Source: M0027 sp021713415
Lineage (GTDB): Bacteria; Pseudomonadota; Gammaproteobacteria; Francisellales; Francisellaceae
Direction: 5' to 3'
Assembly (NCBI GenBank): GCA_021713415.1
Contig: JAKJJQ010000012.1
Span: 5,486 to 69,485, forward strand
DNA: 64,000 nt
Made by a program: the position numbers and the translations under genes
The notes under the pieces: generated by a model
The model's input: only the letters and a program-made list of their open reading frames with translations
The model's database searches: none
Told to the model about the DNA's origin: nothing
Shown: in pieces, positions 29,101 through 37,030 of the stretch
Layout: each line of letters begins with the position of its first letter
How positions within the stretch are numbered: position 1 is the stretch's first letter

Positions 29101-29255
29101 GTATGATTATTGGTACAATGTTTACATTATTCGTTGTCCCTTGTTTCTATATGTATCTAGCTAAAGATCGTAAAGCCTTTATGCGTAAACAGTATGAAGA
29201 AGAACAGATTATTGAACGTATCAATATTGAATTAAAAGAAAGTAAAACACACTAA
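26133..29255 (+). CDS. RND-family multidrug efflux pump inner-membrane subunit
   Basis: A proton-driven trimeric exporter of the AcrB/MexB/MdtB class. At 1040 residues it is full length: the start MKFTDIFIRRPVLATVIS is typical, TM4 carries the adjacent aspartates in GLLVDDAIVVLENIYRH needed for proton relay, and the second half repeats the fold with LIGLISKHGILIVEFAN in TM10-TM11. Two large periplasmic loops are present. AAAGAGG precedes the ATG. Substrates cannot be inferred. It forms an operon with the adaptor gene upstream. Confidence 0.95.
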   Translation: MKFTDIFIRRPVLATVISLLIVVAGLGSVFRLQVMQYPQMTNTTITVTTSYPGASADVIQGFITTPLEQSIGSADGIDYMTSSSVTGLSTITIYIRLNYDPNAALTDITGKVNAVLNQLPDAAESPTITKTTGDTFPSLILSFTSSDLNKEEISAYLNNVLTPKISALGGISQVQIWGDKPYSMRIWLNSKKMAQYNITSSDVYNALQTNSVIASAGTLKTPFQTITINAKTDMHSADEFKQLIVANFNGNPIRLGDIAKVELGAQDYTSEVTYNGIQGVFAGILVAPGANQLSVINNVMANLPSLEKQLPTGLKLNVVYNSTTYISSAIEEVVKTLIEAVIIVTIVLFAFFGSPRTLAIPIITIPLSMIGAFFLMDLMGFSINLLTLLSMVLAIGLLVDDAIVVLENIYRHVEEGKTPFEASIIGAREIAVPVIVMTLTLAAVYAPIGMLGGLTGSLFTEFAYTLAGAVIISGIIALTLSPMMCSLLIKPSVLESPVVKFVDRAFDKLKNIYHKALVTVLHVRILMIILAIVVFASIYYLFAGTKSELAPQEDQAFIGIMAQAPSAANINYLLGYNKPIENIFEKFPDQQAYFLVSGFPTSSQMLGGIILTPWSDRNQTQMVLAKQLQNQIKSVSGVNTYVWQQASLPGTPFGPPVSFVLTSTLNHEQINPLANELIQKAQESKLFLFVDSDLRFDNPQLDIHINRNKASQLGISMQDIANTLSVYYSGYYSNYFSMLGYSFQIIPQLPDSLRQTKQQLKNLYIETSSGDLIPLSAVVTFTDSSQPSSLNRFQQLNSVTISAVPIPGVTQGQALDFLKSTAQQILPNDVSYDYAAGSRQYMQEGNTMIFAFMFAIILIFLMLAAKFESFRDPIIILVTVPLSICGAMIPLYIGSHLGVDYTSINIYTEVGLVTLIGLISKHGILIVEFANQLQEEGKSKLEAIEQAAAIRLRPVLMTTAAMVVGVLPLLFASGAGAESRHAISIVIVFGMIIGTMFTLFVVPCFYMYLAKDRKAFMRKQYEEEQIIERINIELKESKTH

Positions 29256-29311
29256 ATAAACAATAAATATCACTAATAATAGTCAAGATTTATATCAAAA
29301 TAACTTATTTT

Positions 29312-29345
29312 AGGGCGTGATAAATCTCGCCTCTACAAACTATTT
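29312..29345. repeat. Dispersed palindromic repeat, copy B
   Basis: GGCGTGATAAATCTCGCC folds as a near-perfect hairpin (one mismatch) followed by TCTACAAA. It is related to the copies near 18946 and 30977, all reading roughly CG-x-GATAAAT-x-CG then CTCTAC. It lies between the RND operon and trpD-like gene, where the hairpin could also help end transcription. Confidence 0.55.
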
Positions 29346-30303
29346 AATGCATAACAGGGTGAGGAAATAAAACAGGCTTATCTTCAAGATAGGCTTCTAT
29401 CTTTTTAATGGCATCAGCTAGATCTAGCTCAAATTGTGTTGAAACAGAATAAGCTGCTGCTGCGTTAATAACAAGCATATCTCTTTTAGGTCCCATCAGC
29501 TCACCATTTAAAATAGCCAATGACTCTTTGACATTCTGATATGCATCCCCTGCTTTTAATAATTCAGGTTTAGATCGTTTAAAGCCTAATTGTTCAGGAT
29601 GGATGCTTTGTCGAGCCAATCGACCTTGCTTAATCTGTATAACATGATTAATGCCACAAGTGCTAAACTCATCCATACCTGCACCATAGACAACAGATGC
29701 ATACTCTACACCTAATTCATTAAGTGCAATTGCCATTGGTTCTATTAATGCCTCCTCATAAACACCAACAACCATACGTTTTACTCTAGCTGGGTTAAGT
29801 AATGGGCCTAGAATATTAAAGATTGTTTTTTTACCCAATTGTGCAAAATGCTTTCTAACAGGCACAATTCTTTTGAACAAAGGGTGAAAATAAGGTGCAA
29901 ACAGAAAGGCGCACGATTCTTTAGTAAAACTATCTATAACCTCTTGTGGTGTTTTAGGGAAATCAATACCTATCATCTCTAAAAAATCAAAGCTACCACA
30001 ACGACTAGTTGAGGCTCTATTACCATGTTTAATAACTGGCACATTTAGCTGAGCAAGTATTAAAGCAGTTAATGTTGAGTAGTTTAATGTTGAATAACCA
30101 TCACCACCTGTGCCTACAACATCCATGGTATTTTGAGGTAAATTTGGTATATTAATTTGCACAGCCTTCGTTAAAAATACACTAGCTATTTGAGCTAAGG
30201 CATGCCCATCATATCGAAATTTATCTAATGCAGTTACTATTTTAATTTTATCTTTTAAAGAAACTTCTTCATCTAGTAACGCTTCTATTTGTTTGTCAAT
30301 CAT
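29344..30303 (-). CDS. trpD: Anthranilate phosphoribosyltransferase family protein
   Basis: TrpD joins anthranilate to phosphoribosyl pyrophosphate in tryptophan synthesis. The pyrophosphate site DVVGTGGDGYST is near residues 61-72, the KHGNRASTSRCGSFDFLE segment (family: KHGNRxxSSxxGSAD) near 92-109, and VRKHFAQLGKKTIFNILGPLLNP near 150-170. The 319-residue length is slightly under the usual 330-345. No other trp gene is beside it, which is unusual; a TrpD-like enzyme with another acceptor is possible. No strong ribosome-binding site precedes the ATG. Confidence 0.85.
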   Translation of the reverse strand: MIDKQIEALLDEEVSLKDKIKIVTALDKFRYDGHALAQIASVFLTKAVQINIPNLPQNTMDVVGTGGDGYSTLNYSTLTALILAQLNVPVIKHGNRASTSRCGSFDFLEMIGIDFPKTPQEVIDSFTKESCAFLFAPYFHPLFKRIVPVRKHFAQLGKKTIFNILGPLLNPARVKRMVVGVYEEALIEPMAIALNELGVEYASVVYGAGMDEFSTCGINHVIQIKQGRLARQSIHPEQLGFKRSKPELLKAGDAYQNVKESLAILNGELMGPKRDMLVINAAAAYSVSTQFELDLADAIKKIEAYLEDKPVLFPHPVMH

Positions 30304-30360
30304 TCAATGAAATCTTCATTTTTATTAGTCATTAAAAACATATTCAAAAACAATTATCAA

Positions 30361-30481
30361 TGCTTTGCAACTATTTTTATATTTTTTTGAAAATCAAGCT
30401 TGTGCATTGCAGAAAATCTGCTTGACATGTCTATTTTTTTTTCATACACTTCATATGTCACAACAACTTTTGTGCAATGCA
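30361..30481. promoter_or_regulatory. Three TGCNNNGCA sites around the phasin promoter
   Basis: TGCTTTGCA (30361-30369), TGCATTGCA (30403-30411) and TGCAATGCA (30473-30481) surround the promoter. The last two sit in a longer shared word TTGTGCA(T/A)TGCA(G/A)AA. TGC/GCA-rich palindromes are known binding sites of the PHB-responsive repressor PhaR in other proteobacteria. The arrangement (one site upstream of -35, one near +16 to +25) suits repression. No phaR gene is in the window, so the regulator is inferred. Confidence 0.5.
30422..30450 (+). promoter_or_regulatory. Sigma-70-type promoter for the phasin gene
   Basis: TTGACA at 30422-30427 is a perfect -35 box; after 17 bases TACACT at 30445-30450 matches four of six positions of the -10 consensus. 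Transcription would start near 30457, about 55 bases before the phasin ATG. Confidence 0.7.
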
Positions 30482-30510
30482 AAATTAATGGATTAAAAGA
30501 GGTAACCCTT

Positions 30511-30897
30511 ATGACTACGACAACTGATTACTTCAAAAATTTCAGTGTATTTGGTGAAAAATGGGCAGAATTTGCAAAAACTGTTTATGAACCTGTATCT
30601 GAACTACAAAAAATTGCTACATCAGCAATTGAACGGACTACTAAAGTACAAATTGAAACTGCTAATGAAATCTTCAGCACTTCAACTGAAAAAGCTAAAA
30701 AGCTAGCTAACATTAAAAAATTTGAAGAACTCACTAGTTTTTATCGTGATGCTTCTCAAGAAGCCAACGATAAAGCTGTTGCTTATACTAAAGCATCTGT
30801 TGATAACGCAATTCAAACCTCTACTGAATTGACTAAATGGTTTGAAAAAGGTGTTGAGAACTTCAAACAACAAGCAGCTAAAACTACTACTAAATAG
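30511..30897 (+). CDS. Phasin family protein
   Basis: Phasins coat polyhydroxyalkanoate storage granules. The protein is 128 residues, almost entirely amphipathic helix, with WAEFAKTVYEPVSELQKIA near the start and repeated Thr/Lys/Ala-rich heptads, ending KTTTK; these are typical of the Phasin_2/PhaP-type fold. The frame is open from 30400, but GAGGTAAC eight bases before the ATG at 30511, and a promoter inside the extra segment, fix the start there. Polyhydroxyalkanoate synthase genes are not in the window. Probably strongly expressed and controlled by the TGCNNNGCA sites. Confidence 0.85.
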   Translation: MTTTTDYFKNFSVFGEKWAEFAKTVYEPVSELQKIATSAIERTTKVQIETANEIFSTSTEKAKKLANIKKFEELTSFYRDASQEANDKAVAYTKASVDNAIQTSTELTKWFEKGVENFKQQAAKTTTK

Positions 30898-30976
30898 ATA
30901 TTTGCAACTATCATTTATCTATAATTGTGAAAGCGCATCTTTACTATTTATCCTAAAATCATTATGATTTCAGGTT

Positions 30977-30996
30977 AGACGCGATAAATCGCGTCT
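30977..30996. repeat. Dispersed palindromic repeat, copy C
   Basis: AGACGCGATAAATCGCGTCT is a perfect palindrome with nine-base arms and a two-base centre, followed by CTAC. It lies downstream of the phasin gene, where the hairpin could act as a transcription barrier, though no T-run follows. Confidence 0.65.
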
Positions 30997-31038
30997 CTAC
31001 ATTATTTGTTCAAAAATTAAAAAGACTTTTTATAACTG

Positions 31039-31614
31039 ATGAATCATTTATCTAAACAAAATATTTTACCTTCTTTGGTTATACTTGATCGTGATGGAGT
31101 GATTAATGAAGACTCTGATCAATATATTAAATCTGTAGATGAATGGCATGATATTCAAGGTAGCATCCAAGCAATTACTGATTTGACTAAGCTTAATATT
31201 CCTATTGCTATAGCAACAAACCAATCTGGACTTGCCAGAGGTTATTTTGATTCTATTACTCTATATGAAATGCACAGTAAAATGCTCAATAAGGTAAAAA
31301 TGCTTGGCGGCATGATTGACTATATTGCCTACTGCCCTCATGGACCTAATGACAATTGCCAATGCCGTAAGCCTAATATAGGCCTAATAGAAGAAATATC
31401 AAATAAGTTATTAATACCACTGAATAAGCAAGTCTTTTTTGTTGGTGACTCTTACAAAGACATTCAAGCTGCTAATACAGCTAATATTACCCCAATTCTT
31501 GTTAAATCAGGCAAAGGTAAAAAAACATTACAATCTCACCCTGAACTTGAAGCTAAAATCAATATTTATGATAATCTATATGATTTCGTACAAACGCTAA
31601 AATCAGAGGTTTAA
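31039..31614 (+). CDS. gmhB: D-glycero-beta-D-manno-heptose 1,7-bisphosphate 7-phosphatase
   Basis: GmhB removes the 7-phosphate from heptose bisphosphate during synthesis of ADP-heptose for lipopolysaccharide inner core. It is a HAD phosphatase: ILDRDGVINEDSD is motif I near residue 20, ATNQSG motif II, and VGDSYKDIQAA motif IV. The zinc-binding insert CPHGPNDNCQC is present and distinguishes GmhB from histidinol phosphatases. At 191 residues it is standard. The stop codon is immediately followed by the ATG of plsC, so the two are co-translated. Confidence 0.95.
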   Translation: MNHLSKQNILPSLVILDRDGVINEDSDQYIKSVDEWHDIQGSIQAITDLTKLNIPIAIATNQSGLARGYFDSITLYEMHSKMLNKVKMLGGMIDYIAYCPHGPNDNCQCRKPNIGLIEEISNKLLIPLNKQVFFVGDSYKDIQAANTANITPILVKSGKGKKTLQSHPELEAKINIYDNLYDFVQTLKSEV

Positions 31615-32346
31615 ATGAAATTTTTATTTAATATTATATTAATGCTAAGGCAATGGCTTTTTTTAATTTATGTTGCTGTTATCACAATTATTTTAAGTAC
31701 CTTAAATGTAACTTTATGGGCAATAAAAGCCCCATTATCAATTCGAATTTTTATTGGTCGCTTATGGTCAAGACTTGTTCGACTAGGTATGTTTATATTC
31801 TTATGGCTACGTGTTCGAGTTAAGGGTAAAGAAAATATACCTGAAACTGCTTGTATCTTTCTCTCAAAGCACCAATCTCCTTGGGAGACATTAGTATTAC
31901 CTAGTCTTGGACCTAAATCTTGCTTTGTACTTAAAAAAGAACTACTAGCAATTCCTTGGTTTGGCTGGGGATTACGTTCTGTAGGCAGTATCGCTATTGA
32001 TCGTTCTCAAAATATGCAGGCACTAAAACAAGTTATTTCTCAAGGTAAAGATCGATTAGGCAGAGGTATCTCAATTACTGTTTTTCCAGAAGGGACTCGA
32101 GTTCTACCTGGAAAACACCCTAAATTTCATAAAAGTGCATTATCACTAGCAAAAATGACCAAAAGTATTGTTGTCCCTATTGCACATAATTCAGGCAGTT
32201 TTTGGCCTGCTAGAAGTGGCATTATAAAGCCTGGCACTATAGATCTTGTTATTGGCAAACCAATTAATTCAAAAGGTTTATCTTTAGAAGAGTTATCTGA
32301 TCAATCTTATCAATGGATGGCTACCCATATGCAAGAGATTGAGTAG
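31615..32346 (+). CDS. plsC: 1-acyl-sn-glycerol-3-phosphate acyltransferase (PlsC family)
   Basis: Transfers an acyl chain to lysophosphatidic acid to form phosphatidic acid at the inner membrane. An N-terminal hydrophobic segment (residues 5-40) is followed by acyltransferase motif I SKHQSPWET, with Glu where many family members have Asp, and motif III VFPEGTRVLPGK near residue 157. The gmhB-plsC pairing is common in proteobacteria. Its 3' end overlaps the convergent gene by 26 bases. Confidence 0.92.
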   Translation: MKFLFNIILMLRQWLFLIYVAVITIILSTLNVTLWAIKAPLSIRIFIGRLWSRLVRLGMFIFLWLRVRVKGKENIPETACIFLSKHQSPWETLVLPSLGPKSCFVLKKELLAIPWFGWGLRSVGSIAIDRSQNMQALKQVISQGKDRLGRGISITVFPEGTRVLPGKHPKFHKSALSLAKMTKSIVVPIAHNSGSFWPARSGIIKPGTIDLVIGKPINSKGLSLEELSDQSYQWMATHMQEIE

Positions 32347-33856
32347 TCTCACTCAACCCCATCATTTGTTGCTGATCATAAAATGGTGATAATGAAGAAG
32401 TTTTAGTTTGGCTATATTCTTGCGCCACTTTTAAAGGCACAACAAAATCTTTTGTATTTCCTTTCTCAACTTCTTTTGTCACATCATTAAAGTTAATTTT
32501 CAATAGGCTAGTTTTATGCTCAAAACCATCAAACTGCTTCCACTGATAAAGTTCAGTATCAGGATCAACAGCTCGTAATTTTAAGTTATCCCTAATTATT
32601 TGTTTAGCATAATTAGAAGAACTTTCTGGACAATATACATTGATACCTTGTATTACTGCAGTTTCATTATTTTTCAACTCATCATCAAAAAAGTAGTAAG
32701 ATAGATTATCATTAGAAGATATTTCCTTACATCTTCTTTTTACCTCTTCTAAGACAACTTTTTTTGCATCACCACCTAAGCTAGCAGATATATCTTTTAT
32801 TTCCAAGATACGTTTTGTGCCATCAGCATTTGTAATTTCTGAACCAGCGCCAACTACATGACTTTCATCTAATATAAAGCGTGGTTCTTCTTTATTGTTT
32901 TCCTCACACCATTGTTTATAACCCTCATTTACCATATATATTGGATTTTTTATTGGGCCAGCTGTTGCAAACATAATATGCATATCACCACTTTTTATTC
33001 GATCATAATTTTTATCTATAAATTCAAAAAATGATTGATTAATGTATTTTTCAGGGTGATCATACATATCTTTAATTTGATTATGCTTGTCCCTATTTTT
33101 TTCATTATGTATATCTATACCCTGTGTATGACCATTAAGCACTGTTCCATCAAAATCAAATATATAAACATTTTTTGGCATCTTAAGTATGTTATCTACT
33201 TGCACGGCAGCCATATCATCAAATACAACAACTTCTTTATATTTAGCTGGGTCAGTTTCATCCAAAACTAGATTATTATATTTATGTGTTTTATTCTCAC
33301 TTACTTTTTGTTCTTTACTTTGATGAATTTCTGCTCCTAAATAAGTAAGTCTCGCTGATTTAACAATATCATCAAAATCATAAAGGCCAAACCCATCACC
33401 AAATTGTTTTGCCATAGCAATTGCATCTTTAACATTCTCTGCTTCAAATTCTCTTATAAGCGTTGCATATTGCATATTCCCCCATTTTTCACAATAGCCG
33501 ACGACTCCTTTACCTAATATTTTAGAATTTATATCTATTTCATCCAAACTTGGATGTTTAAATTTTATTGACGCATTAATCGCTGTTTGGAAAGTGTTTT
33601 TGTTTCCGTTACCTAAATAATTAAATCCGCCACCTATAGCAAGCGTGGTTTCATAGGCACCATGCTCTGGATTTATTTTACCTGTAGTTAGTACATACAA
33701 CTTATCTTTTACTCTAATTAAATTAACCACTCCTGCGCCATTAATTGGAGTTTTATTATGATCATCAGGAAGCTTTTGATTACTCATATTTTTACTCAGA
33801 TCTGGTGTAAAACTACTTACTTCCATGCCCGTTTTTTGATTTCTAATTTTACCCAT
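32321..33856 (-). CDS. Unrecognised protein with HAD-like motif, possible effector
   Basis: A 511-residue soluble protein. Near residues 229-240 it has NVYIFDFDGTVLNG, a HAD motif I with both aspartates (234, 236), and later HIMFATAG (motif II-like) and YYFFDDELKNN (motif IV-like with paired aspartates), so an active phosphatase domain is plausible. The first 200 residues match nothing I recognise. The C-terminus is Gln/Ser/Thr-rich and ends TTQSLAYG. The frame is open to 33943, but GGAGGAATT just before the ATG at 33856 fixes the start. Not part of an operon. Confidence 0.75.
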   Translation of the reverse strand: MGKIRNQKTGMEVSSFTPDLSKNMSNQKLPDDHNKTPINGAGVVNLIRVKDKLYVLTTGKINPEHGAYETTLAIGGGFNYLGNGNKNTFQTAINASIKFKHPSLDEIDINSKILGKGVVGYCEKWGNMQYATLIREFEAENVKDAIAMAKQFGDGFGLYDFDDIVKSARLTYLGAEIHQSKEQKVSENKTHKYNNLVLDETDPAKYKEVVVFDDMAAVQVDNILKMPKNVYIFDFDGTVLNGHTQGIDIHNEKNRDKHNQIKDMYDHPEKYINQSFFEFIDKNYDRIKSGDMHIMFATAGPIKNPIYMVNEGYKQWCEENNKEEPRFILDESHVVGAGSEITNADGTKRILEIKDISASLGGDAKKVVLEEVKRRCKEISSNDNLSYYFFDDELKNNETAVIQGINVYCPESSSNYAKQIIRDNLKLRAVDPDTELYQWKQFDGFEHKTSLLKINFNDVTKEVEKGNTKDFVVPLKVAQEYSQTKTSSLSPFYDQQQMMGLSETTQSLAYG

Positions 33857-34101
33857 ATTTAATTCCTCCGTTATTCTGCATCTATAATTTAAGACGCTCA
33901 AGACTAAACATACTGCATACCAATTTATATCGCATTGCTTCATATTAATGCGAACTTATTGTATTTACAAACAATCTTTTATTACAGGAATAATCAGTGA
34001 TAAACTAATAATTTATTAATTTAGCATCATTGAATTTTGATTAGAAGCTTCTTGATAATTTTTATATGAATATAATTTAAGTTAATGATTTAATTAAATC
34101 A

Positions 34102-34782
34102 TTAACTTTCCAAATGACCTCTGGTTAATCGATAACATCGATCCATACGATGTGCTAGTGTATTATCATGTGTAACAATTAAAAATGCGGTTTGTTTTTT
34201 CTTAGCTAAATTATAAATCATCTCTTCAATGTGTTGGGCATTTTCTTCATCTAAGTTACCAGTAGGTTCATCAGCTAACACACACTGAGGATCATTAACC
34301 AAAGCTCTTGCAATCGCAACTCTTTGACGCTCACCCCCTGATAACTCAGACGGTTTATGATCAATACGGTGAGATAATCCAACTTCATCTAATAATAATT
34401 TGGCTTTTGCCAATGACTGTTTAGTGGATGATTTACGAATTAATAATGGCATTGCGACATTCTCAAGCGCGCTAAATTCCGGCAATAAGTGATGGAATTG
34501 ATAAACAAACCCTAAATACTGATTACGCAATCTAGCACGCTTATTCGCTGAACATTTTGCAAACGGTTTTGCGTTTAAAAAAACATCACCTTCAGTAGGT
34601 TGATCTAACCCACCGAGTAAATGTAAAAATGTACTTTTACCAGAGCCTGATGTACCTACAATTGAAACTAATTGTCCTTTAGCAATCTCAAAATCAATAC
34701 CATGTAAAACAGGCGTATTTAACCGGCCTTCTTTATAAGATTTTTTAAGATTTTGACAGGATATAATCACATTATCACTCAT
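34102..34782 (-). CDS. lolD: Lipoprotein-releasing system ATP-binding protein
   Basis: The ATPase of the Lol exporter that extracts lipoproteins from the inner membrane for LolA. Walker A is GTSGSGKSTFLHLLGG, the Lol-characteristic Q-loop region is YQFHHLLPEFSALENVAMP, the signature is LSGGERQRVAIARAL and Walker B is CVLADEPTGNLDEEN. The 226-residue length is standard. Its ATG overlaps the end of the membrane-subunit gene by eight bases, so translation is coupled. Confidence 0.97.
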   Translation of the reverse strand: MSDNVIISCQNLKKSYKEGRLNTPVLHGIDFEIAKGQLVSIVGTSGSGKSTFLHLLGGLDQPTEGDVFLNAKPFAKCSANKRARLRNQYLGFVYQFHHLLPEFSALENVAMPLLIRKSSTKQSLAKAKLLLDEVGLSHRIDHKPSELSGGERQRVAIARALVNDPQCVLADEPTGNLDEENAQHIEEMIYNLAKKKQTAFLIVTHDNTLAHRMDRCYRLTRGHLES

Positions 34783-36022
34783 ATCTTAATGCCTCTGCTG
34801 GTTGAATTCGTGAAGCCCGCCAGGCAGGATATAAGGTTGCTAAAACACTTAAGATAAAAGCAACAATACTGACATGAATAATATCCCATAACTCTAACTT
34901 TGATGGTAAAAAGTCTATATAATAAACATTAGCTGATAAAAACTGCACATGAAATACTTGCTGTATCCAATTAACAATTTCTGTCGTATTGATCGCTAAA
35001 ATAACACCTAAGATCACCCCAATAACAATACCAATAATACCAATTAAAGTTCCTTGAACAATAAAGATAGACATAATCTGCCTTGAAGATGCCCCTATTG
35101 TTCTTAAAATGGCAATATCCGCTTGTTTATCTGTTACCACCATTACAAGAGAAGCTAACATATTAAATGCAGCAACTGTAATAATGAGCACTAAGATAAA
35201 AAACATCATTGTTTTTTCCATTTGCAATGCTTTAAAGAAGTTCGTATTTTGCTGTGTCCAATCTGTAATTTGATAAGCTGGCATTAATTCATTATTTAAG
35301 ATTTTTGCTTCATAGGGCGCATCAAATGGTGATGGAAACTTAAGCTGTAAACCCGTAACATTTTTACCCATTTGTAATAGCTTTGCTGCATCATTGATAT
35401 TCATTAAGGCATAAGCACTATCAAACTGATAACCAACACTAAAAACGCCAACTACAGTAAACTGTTTTAATCTTGGTAAAAACCCTGCCGGAGAAAATGT
35501 TGCTTGAGGGACAATGACTGTCACTTTACTGCCAATCGTTGCCCCTAATGAATTAGCTAAATCTTTTCCCAAAACAATACCATAATGCCCTGCTTTTAAA
35601 TTTGATAAGCTACCTTGTGTCATTTTTTCACCAACTGGTGATACTTGTGATTCTAACTTTGGATCAACACCAACCAGTATACCAAATGATGAAAACCCTT
35701 CTCGAGATAACATTGCTTGGCCTTGAATGTAGGGTGCCATACCAGTGATTTTATCTTTACCTTTTAAATGCTTATAAACATTTTGCCAATCATCTAATTG
35801 GCCGTTCCAACCCGTTACGGTTGCTTGGGGTACCATAATCAACATTCTTTGACGAATTTCTTGATCAAACCCATTCATAACAGATAATACGGTAATTAAC
35901 ACAGCAACGCCTAATGCAATACCAAAAAATGACACACCAGAAATAAATGAGATAAAATGATTTCTCTTCTTAGCTCGAATATAACGAAGCCCGATGTAAA
36001 AGGATAAAAAACGCTTTATCAA
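34775..36022 (-). CDS. lolC: Lipoprotein-releasing system permease (LolC/LolF type)
   Basis: Membrane subunit of the Lol exporter. It has the N-terminal helix, large periplasmic domain (residues 50-270) and three C-terminal helices of the family, with the N-terminal motif FYIGLRYIRAKKRNHFISFIS. The periplasmic segment ATFSPAGFLPRLKQF matches the LolA-binding hook seen in LolC and LolF. Only one permease gene is present with lolD, which fits the LolF arrangement in which one protein does both jobs. The start codon is TTG, supported by AAGGAA nine bases upstream. Confidence 0.93.
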   Translation of the reverse strand: MIKRFLSFYIGLRYIRAKKRNHFISFISGVSFFGIALGVAVLITVLSVMNGFDQEIRQRMLIMVPQATVTGWNGQLDDWQNVYKHLKGKDKITGMAPYIQGQAMLSREGFSSFGILVGVDPKLESQVSPVGEKMTQGSLSNLKAGHYGIVLGKDLANSLGATIGSKVTVIVPQATFSPAGFLPRLKQFTVVGVFSVGYQFDSAYALMNINDAAKLLQMGKNVTGLQLKFPSPFDAPYEAKILNNELMPAYQITDWTQQNTNFFKALQMEKTMMFFILVLIITVAAFNMLASLVMVVTDKQADIAILRTIGASSRQIMSIFIVQGTLIGIIGIVIGVILGVILAINTTEIVNWIQQVFHVQFLSANVYYIDFLPSKLELWDIIHVSIVAFILSVLATLYPAWRASRIQPAEALRYE

Positions 36023-36196
36023 TCTTTTATGTTCCTTTGAACTTTATTTTTATACTTAAACGATTATAGCAATTGACCGTTGCCAAAAGCTAATTAATTT
36101 TCTCATATTCTTTTTAAACAATCATAGCCTAATTAATGTATAATTCGCTATAATTGCCTAACAAAAATATAACATCATCATAGGATAAAGGATTTA

Positions 36197-37027
36197 ATGC
36201 TAACTTACCCGAAAATTGACCCAATAGCTTTTTCAATCGGTCCATTAAAAGTGCACTGGTATGGTATCATGTATTTATTAGGTTTTATTTCCGCTTGGTT
36301 ATTAGGACGCCATCGAGCTAAAAAACCATTTTCTCCCATTGATGTTAATCAAGTTGCTGATGCTATTTTTTACGGTGCTTTGGGTGTCATTGTTGGTGGT
36401 CGTTTAGGCTATATGCTTTTTTATGATTTTAGTAATTTTATTAACGCACCATGGATTATTATTCGTGTATGGGATGGTGGTATGTCATTTCATGGTGGTT
36501 TATTAGGCGTTGTACTTGCACTTGCATTATATAGTTATAAACTTAAAATAAATGCATTCGACTTAATTGACTTTTTTGCACCGATGGTACCACTTGGATT
36601 GTTATTTGGAAGGATTGGGAATTTTATTAATGGCGAACTCTGGGGACGCGTCACTGACTCATCTTTTGCAATGATTTTCCCAACAGGTGGTCCATTACCA
36701 CGATACCCTTCACAACTTATTGAAGCATTGTTAGAAGGTGTTGTATTATTTATTATTCTATGGATAATCTCAATGAAACCAAGACAAAGATTGATTATTT
36801 CAGCTAACTTTGCCTTATTCTATGGACTATTCCGATTTATTGCAGAATTTTTCCGCCAACCAGACCCACAAATGGGTTATGTTTTATTTGATTGGATGAC
36901 TATGGGCCAAGTACTTTCTGTGCCAATGATTGCTTTTGGTATTCTAGTTATCATTTGGCGTATATCAAACAAAGTGAAAGTATACTCACCTAATGCTAAA
37001 ACTTATTTAGGCTATCAAGGAGTTTGA
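36197..37027 (+). CDS. lgt: Prolipoprotein diacylglyceryl transferase
   Basis: Attaches diacylglycerol to the lipobox cysteine of prolipoproteins at the inner membrane. Seven membrane segments are predicted. The signature GRIGNFINGELWGR near residue 140 and the essential HGGLLG region near residue 100 are present, as is the N-terminal HWYGIMYLLGF. AAAGGATT precedes the ATG. It leads a tight group lgt-thyA-serA-tilS. Confidence 0.97.
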   Translation: MLTYPKIDPIAFSIGPLKVHWYGIMYLLGFISAWLLGRHRAKKPFSPIDVNQVADAIFYGALGVIVGGRLGYMLFYDFSNFINAPWIIIRVWDGGMSFHGGLLGVVLALALYSYKLKINAFDLIDFFAPMVPLGLLFGRIGNFINGELWGRVTDSSFAMIFPTGGPLPRYPSQLIEALLEGVVLFIILWIISMKPRQRLIISANFALFYGLFRFIAEFFRQPDPQMGYVLFDWMTMGQVLSVPMIAFGILVIIWRISNKVKVYSPNAKTYLGYQGV

Positions 37028-37030
37028 ACC

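Noticed and set aside
29344..30303. Thymidine or pyrimidine phosphorylase instead of TrpD
   Set aside because: The GTGGDG and KHGNRA motifs and the lack of the phosphorylase C-terminal domain favour TrpD.
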